Origin: Alphaproteobacteria bacterium
GTDB taxonomy: Bacteria; Pseudomonadota; Alphaproteobacteria; UBA9655
Assembly (NCBI GenBank): GCA_017992885.1
Contig: JAGONT010000019.1
Span: 1-45,582 of the forward strand
DNA length: 45,582 bases
Direction of reading: 5' to 3'
Shown here in pieces: positions 41,280 through 45,582 of the stretch. Within the stretch, counting starts at the first letter, position 1, and every line of letters starts with the position of its first letter. Under the pieces are notes generated by a model. The model was not told where the DNA came from and did not search any database. It was given only the letters and a program-made list of their open reading frames with translations. The position numbers and the translations under genes are program-made.

Positions 41280-42128
41280 ATGACATTTGATCACCTTACA
41301 CTTCAATGTTTTTTATCAGTGGCCGAAAGTGGCAGCTTCACAAAAGCTGCAGAAAAAGTTAGCCGCACCCAGTCAGCAGTTAGTCAGCAAATTTCTAAAC
41401 TAGAGCAAGCGCTGGAAGTCACTCTTTTAAAAAGGGAAAGAACCGTTTCTTTAACCACAGAAGGAGAAATTTTTTTCACTTATGCTCAACGGATTCTTTC
41501 TTTACACCACGAGGTTATTTCTCGTTTCAAAGAACATCACCTTAAAGGAGAAATCCGCTTTGGTGTTCCTGAAGATTTTGCCACCTTTTTTTTGGCGGAT
41601 GTGCTTGCAGATTTTTCACGAATTCATCCGGGAATTCTGTTAAACGTGGAATGCGACTTAACCCTTAATCTTTTAGAACGATTCAAGAAGGGTGAATTTG
41701 ATATTGTTTTAACGAAAATGGCTTGTCCCAAAGATTTTCCCCATGGTGTCAATCTTTTAACGGAGTCCTTAGAGTGGGTTTGTAACCAGAGTTTAATGGC
41801 TACTCTTGAGAAAGAACAAACTCTTCCTCTTGTCCTCTCTCCCCAGCCTTGCATTTATCGAACGCGCGCTCTTCAAGCTTTAGAAACCGCAGAGCTCAAG
41901 TGGCGTATTGTTTATACAAGCTCAAGTTATGCAGGAACCTTAGCTGCCGTTAAAGCCGGACTCGGATTAACTGTCCTGCCAAAAAATATGATCCCAAAGA
42001 ACCTCACTTATATTAATATTGATTTTCTTCCGAAACTTGATAAAGTTCATATTTCTTTTTTAAAAAAATCAGAAAAGAATCAATCCATAAATAGTTTTGA
42101 GAATTTTGTTCTGAATAAGATAAAATGA
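41280..42128 (+). CDS. LysR-family transcriptional regulator
   Basis: 282 residues. The N-terminal HTH has LTLQCFLSVAESGSFTKAAE and RTQSAVSQQISKLEQALEV. The effector domain follows (IRFGVPEDFATFFLADVLAD), ending GLTVLPKNMI. It is divergent from the SbtA-like permease, so it probably controls that gene and itself through the shared region. The effector is unknown. The ribosome site is weak (AGAGA). It is followed by the photolyase stub on the other strand. Confidence 0.92.
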   Translation: MTFDHLTLQCFLSVAESGSFTKAAEKVSRTQSAVSQQISKLEQALEVTLLKRERTVSLTTEGEIFFTYAQRILSLHHEVISRFKEHHLKGEIRFGVPEDFATFFLADVLADFSRIHPGILLNVECDLTLNLLERFKKGEFDIVLTKMACPKDFPHGVNLLTESLEWVCNQSLMATLEKEQTLPLVLSPQPCIYRTRALQALETAELKWRIVYTSSSYAGTLAAVKAGLGLTVLPKNMIPKNLTYINIDFLPKLDKVHISFLKKSEKNQSINSFENFVLNKIK

Positions 42129-42130
42129 CT

Positions 42131-42262
42131 TTACAGAGTTTTTAGAGCTTCCAACGCCCTTTTCCGAGCAAAATTGTGATCAACGATAGGAAAGGGACAG
42201 CTCGTTCCCAACTTAATTCCTGCCCTTTCTAAAACTTCAGAGCTCTGAAATCTACTCTTTAA
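42131..42262 (-). pseudogene. Deoxyribodipyrimidine photolyase, C-terminal stub
   Basis: About 43 codons on the minus strand end with SEVLERAGIKLGTSCPFPIV and DHNFARKRALEALKTL before a TAA. The core P-x-PIVDH..AR..AL is the conserved end of photolyases and cryptochromes. Upstream the resemblance ends, and no start is present. A deletion has removed the rest. Confidence 0.75.
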
Positions 42263-42379
42263 TCTACTTTGCAAGCTTTAATTCCACCCGGCTTTAGATG
42301 GTTGTAATTGATTTACCCATGGGATTTTTTTTCCAACTTCTTATTTATAGATCGCTAATAAATCCATCCGGAAATAGAT

Positions 42380-44197
42380 CTATTCTACTAATTTAAGCTT
42401 TTGTGTCTCATCTTGTTGATGCTTCCACATGTCAGCATAGTAGCCTTGTTGAGCAAGAAGGAACAGATGTGTGCCCCGTTCCACCACCTTACCTTTATGA
42501 AGGACTAATATTTCATCAGCGTGAATAATCGTTGATAAGCGATGTGCAATGATAAGAGTGGTATGATTTTGAGAAATTTTAAGAAGATTTTTTTGAATTT
42601 CTTTTTCAGTTTTTGTATCCAAAGAAGACGTGGCCTCATCAAATAAAAAAATAGCAGGGTTTTTTAAAAGTGTTCTTGCAATAGCGACTCTTTGTTTTTC
42701 TCCTCCTGAAAGTTTTAAGCCTCTCTCTCCAACAAGCGTGTTATATCCTTCAGGCAGACTTTTAATAAAATTATCAATTTGTGCATGCTGCGCGGCTTTT
42801 TCGATTGCAGCAGCTGTTGCTTCTGGGTCACCATAGGAAATATTATAATAAATCGTATCATTAAAAAGAACTGTGTCCTGAGGAACGACCCCGATCGTTT
42901 TCCTAAGACTTTCTTGGGTTACATTTCGAATATCTTGTCCATCGATAAGTATAGTGCCTTTTGTGATATCATAAAACCGAAATAATAAACGTGAGATTGT
43001 TGATTTCCCCGCACCACTTTCTCCTACAATTGCCATTGTTTTTCCGGCGGGAATTTGAAACGAAACATCTTTTAGGATTTTGCGATTGGGATTATATGAG
43101 AAAGAAACGTTTCGAAATTCAATAGATCCTCCTGAAATACGTATCGGCCGCGCCGTTGGACTATCCTCAATTTCAGCATTTTCATCTAAAATAGAAAACA
43201 TTCCCTCCATATCTACAAGGGATTGTTTAAGGATACGGTATGCATATCCTAAAGCTCCGAGCGGTATAAAAGCCTGTAATAGATAGCTATTTACCAGCAC
43301 AAAATCACCAACGGTTAAGGTTTGATCTACAACGCCCATTGCTGCCAAGATCATAATTAGAGTTGTACCTATTGCGATAATAATACCTTGGCCACCATTT
43401 AATACTGCAAGGGTAGACTGATATAATATTGCAGATTTCTCAAAATGGGATTGTATAAGATCAAAGCGACTAGCTTCATAATCCTCGTTTGTAAAATATT
43501 TAACAGTTTCATAGTTTAAAAGAGTATCAATAGATCTCGCATTCCCCTGATCCTGGATTGTATTCATTTTGCGGACATAGTGTGTTCGCCATTCTGTGGT
43601 TAAAATTGTAAAAACAGTATATATGGTAATGGTTACGAGGGTAATAAAGGCGAATTTCCAATTATAAAGTATCCACATAGCTGTAGTCATAAAGATAACT
43701 TCAACAATAGCAGGTGCTATATTATTTGTGGAAAACCATAAAAAGTTTTCAATACCTCCTGTTCCCCGTTCAATAACTCGACTTATACCACCGGTTCTTC
43801 GAGCCAGGTGAAAGCGTAAGCTGAGACGATGAAGATGCTTAAAAACCATAACTGCAATCTTACGTGTTGCATGTTGCCCTACTGGAGCAAAAATTGCGAT
43901 GCGAACTTCACTAAAAAAAGCGTTTAAAATTCGCATGGCACCATATGCTAATACTATGCCTAAAGGTAGCACGATGATAAAATTTTCTTTTTCAAAGGAA
44001 AGCGCATTAACTGCGTCTCTAAAATAAAGTGGGACTAAGAGATTAAATATCTTTGAGAGGAATAGGCATAAGAAAGAGATAATGACGCGTATCCTCAGTC
44101 CTACAGCGTTGGTTGGCCAAAGATAAGGCAATAGACGTAAAAGGGGACTTAAAGACGACTTAAGCTCTCCAGAAGGAGCAAAAAATGTAAAATTCAT
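42380..44197 (-). CDS. atm1: Atm1/HMT1-type ABC exporter
   Basis: 605 residues, half-transporter: six-helix membrane domain (about 25-320) then ATPase with Walker A GESGAGKST near 390, signature LSGGEKQ near 492, Walker B IFLFDEATSSLD near 514 and IIAHRLST near 548. The family blocks HLHRLSLRFHLARRTGGISR and VIERGTGGIENFLWF mark the Atm1 branch, which exports glutathione-linked sulfur or metal compounds for iron-sulfur and metal homeostasis. Transcribed away from the oxidase gene, with 206 bp between. Confidence 0.9.
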   Translation of the reverse strand: MNFTFFAPSGELKSSLSPLLRLLPYLWPTNAVGLRIRVIISFLCLFLSKIFNLLVPLYFRDAVNALSFEKENFIIVLPLGIVLAYGAMRILNAFFSEVRIAIFAPVGQHATRKIAVMVFKHLHRLSLRFHLARRTGGISRVIERGTGGIENFLWFSTNNIAPAIVEVIFMTTAMWILYNWKFAFITLVTITIYTVFTILTTEWRTHYVRKMNTIQDQGNARSIDTLLNYETVKYFTNEDYEASRFDLIQSHFEKSAILYQSTLAVLNGGQGIIIAIGTTLIMILAAMGVVDQTLTVGDFVLVNSYLLQAFIPLGALGYAYRILKQSLVDMEGMFSILDENAEIEDSPTARPIRISGGSIEFRNVSFSYNPNRKILKDVSFQIPAGKTMAIVGESGAGKSTISRLLFRFYDITKGTILIDGQDIRNVTQESLRKTIGVVPQDTVLFNDTIYYNISYGDPEATAAAIEKAAQHAQIDNFIKSLPEGYNTLVGERGLKLSGGEKQRVAIARTLLKNPAIFLFDEATSSLDTKTEKEIQKNLLKISQNHTTLIIAHRLSTIIHADEILVLHKGKVVERGTHLFLLAQQGYYADMWKHQQDETQKLKLVE

Positions 44198-44403
44198 AGC
44201 ACCTATTATGTCTTATGATAGCCACTAAAGAAAGCACTCTTCACACCTTGATTATTATTACTAAGAAAATTGAGGTTCGCCATATACAAAAAAGTCATAC
44301 TCGTTTAAGATTTCTAAGGTAGTCATAGCAGGTAAGTTGCTGCATGAAAAATAACTACTTTTTCAAATAATTTTATAATGAATATTTCAAGATTGATTTT
44401 TTA

Positions 44404-45015
44404 ATGATTAGCAAATGTGATATTAATAAGCATCGCACTCCTATTAATCGGCGAGATAAAGTTGCCTTTTATTATGTAAAATGTATGCGTTTTTTTGCAG
44501 ATGCATTTTTTAAAAAGAGATATGGTCATAGAGCTGTAGTTTTAGAGACGGTAGCTGCTATTCCTGGTATGGTAGGAGGGATGTTAATTCATTTGAGATG
44601 CTTGAGAAAAATTAAAGATGATGAAGGATGGATACGGCAATTACTTGAGGAGGCTGAAAATGAGCGAATGCATCTTATGACATTCATTCATATTGCACAA
44701 CCTAACATAATAGAACGCTTCATTATAATAATTGCTCAATTATTTTTTATTATATTTTATATTGTACTCTATATTTTTTCTCCTTATACAGCTCATAGAA
44801 CTGTTGGTTATTTGGAAGAAGAAGCTGTTACAAGCTATTCTCAATATCTCAAAGAGGTAGAAGAGGGAAGAATTCCTAATATTAATACACCTTTTATAGC
44901 TCAATCTTATTGGGGTCTGGCAAATAATTCTACGCTTCTGGATCTGATTCAAGTCATTCGTCAAGATGAATGCAGACATAGAGATAAAAATCATAGTTTT
45001 GCTGATGCATTGTAA
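44404..45015 (+). CDS. aox: Alternative oxidase (cyanide-insensitive ubiquinol oxidase)
   Basis: 203 residues. The di-iron ligands are visible: E48 in VVLETVAAIPGMVGG, E87 and H90 in NERMHLM, E139 in LEEEAVTSY, and E189 and H192 in DECRHRDKNH. Two hydrophobic stretches between them anchor the enzyme monotopically. It oxidises ubiquinol with oxygen without pumping protons. The N-terminus is short, with no targeting peptide, as in bacterial forms. No clear ribosome binding site before the ATG. A short SDR gene follows 39 bp later. Confidence 0.95.
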   Translation: MISKCDINKHRTPINRRDKVAFYYVKCMRFFADAFFKKRYGHRAVVLETVAAIPGMVGGMLIHLRCLRKIKDDEGWIRQLLEEAENERMHLMTFIHIAQPNIIERFIIIIAQLFFIIFYIVLYIFSPYTAHRTVGYLEEEAVTSYSQYLKEVEEGRIPNINTPFIAQSYWGLANNSTLLDLIQVIRQDECRHRDKNHSFADAL

Positions 45016-45054
45016 AATATCTGTAATTATTTACCAGTTAAAGAAATAATAGTT

Positions 45055-45582
45055 ATGGCTAAATTTTTAATCATTGCAGCGAGCAGCGGTATTGGGCAAG
45101 CGGTTGTTCGTCAGCTTAAAAGCGAAGGACATACCGTTTTCAAGACAGCGCGTGACAATTCAAAAATTACTCCCGATGCTTATTTAGATGCGACAGATTT
45201 TCATGCAGTAGAAGAGATATTTAAAAGAGCGGGAGATCTAACTGGAGTGGTTAATTGTAGCGGATCCCTTCTTTTAAAGCCATCCCACCTGACAACCAAA
45301 GAGCAATATAATAGTGTTATAGAAAGCTCTCTTACAACTTCTTTTGCTACTGTTCGAGCAGCTGGAAAATATATGACTAATGGGGGATCAGTTGTTCTTA
45401 TTTCATCAGCTGCTGCAAGGGAAGGATTTGCAAATCATGAGGCTATTGCCTCAGCAAAGGCTGGAATTATTGGGCTCACCCTTTCAGCAGCAGCTACCTA
45501 TGCGAGTGCCAATTTGCGGATAAACGCCTTAGCGCCTGGACTTGTTGAAACACCTTTGACTGTACAGATTACGAACGATGAA
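45055..45582 (+). CDS. Short-chain dehydrogenase/reductase, cut by window end
   Basis: 176 codons with no stop before the window ends. The Rossmann start is FLIIAASSGIGQAVVRQL, lacking the usual TG of TGxxxGIG. VVNCSG replaces the NNAG box. The serine region SVVLISSAAAREG is present, but the YxxxK site reads EAIASAKAG, so the catalytic Tyr is Ile. RINALAPGLVETPLT follows the normal pattern. This resembles an atypical SDR branch with the NHEAIA motif, whose activity is unclear. Substrate unknown. Confidence 0.88.
   Translation, partial: MAKFLIIAASSGIGQAVVRQLKSEGHTVFKTARDNSKITPDAYLDATDFHAVEEIFKRAGDLTGVVNCSGSLLLKPSHLTTKEQYNSVIESSLTTSFATVRAAGKYMTNGGSVVLISSAAAREGFANHEAIASAKAGIIGLTLSAAATYASANLRINALAPGLVETPLTVQITNDE

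Overview
The window looks like part of a chromosome from an AT-rich, host-associated alphaproteobacterium. This is an inference from several things: an F-type conjugation cluster sitting among decaying genes, an Atm1-type ABC exporter, a bacterial alternative oxidase, and many gene fragments. A Holosporales- or Rickettsiales-like endosymbiont would fit, but no rRNA or complete tRNA is present to fix the taxonomy.

Layout. At 81-130 lies the 3' half of a tRNA-Thr(CGU), pointing left. That is the scar expected at one end of an element integrated in a tRNA gene, with the element lying to its right. From about 131 to 37.2 kb the content is element-like. The cargo zone (0.1-11.6 kb) holds an AAA+ ATPase with a C-terminal nuclease-like domain behind two large palindromes, a SWIM/SNF2 helicase operon, a lone HicB-like antitoxin, and a two-gene operon made of a degenerate membrane histidine kinase and a STAND NTPase with a signal peptide. 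A divergent XRE repressor / excisionase-like pair follows.

The replication/maintenance block (11.8-16.8 kb) is a tandem duplication of a two-gene unit (unknown protein plus winged-helix replication-type protein). A third, larger winged-helix protein follows, whose gene carries five exact-length 90-bp repeats, then ssb. An antisense group II intron (16788-18497) with an internally deleted reverse transcriptase is inserted at the Shine-Dalgarno of the putative pilin gene.

The transfer block (18.5-37.2 kb) is an almost complete F-type T4SS operon in the order traA-L-E-K-B-V-C, signal peptidase, traW, small membrane protein, traU-trbC-N-F-H-G, ending in a VirD4-like coupling protein. Most genes overlap or abut. 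No relaxase or integrase is seen.

The right flank (37.2-45.6 kb) is chromosomal in character and eroding: an IS982 remnant fused to a flavoprotein disulfide reductase fragment, exported msrA/msrB, a frameshifted and truncated old-yellow-enzyme gene running into a DUF6671-like gene, an SbtA-like permease with a divergent LysR regulator, a photolyase stub, an Atm1-like ABC transporter, alternative oxidase, and a short-chain dehydrogenase cut by the window end.

Family names come from recognising motifs and gene order by eye. No database search was possible.
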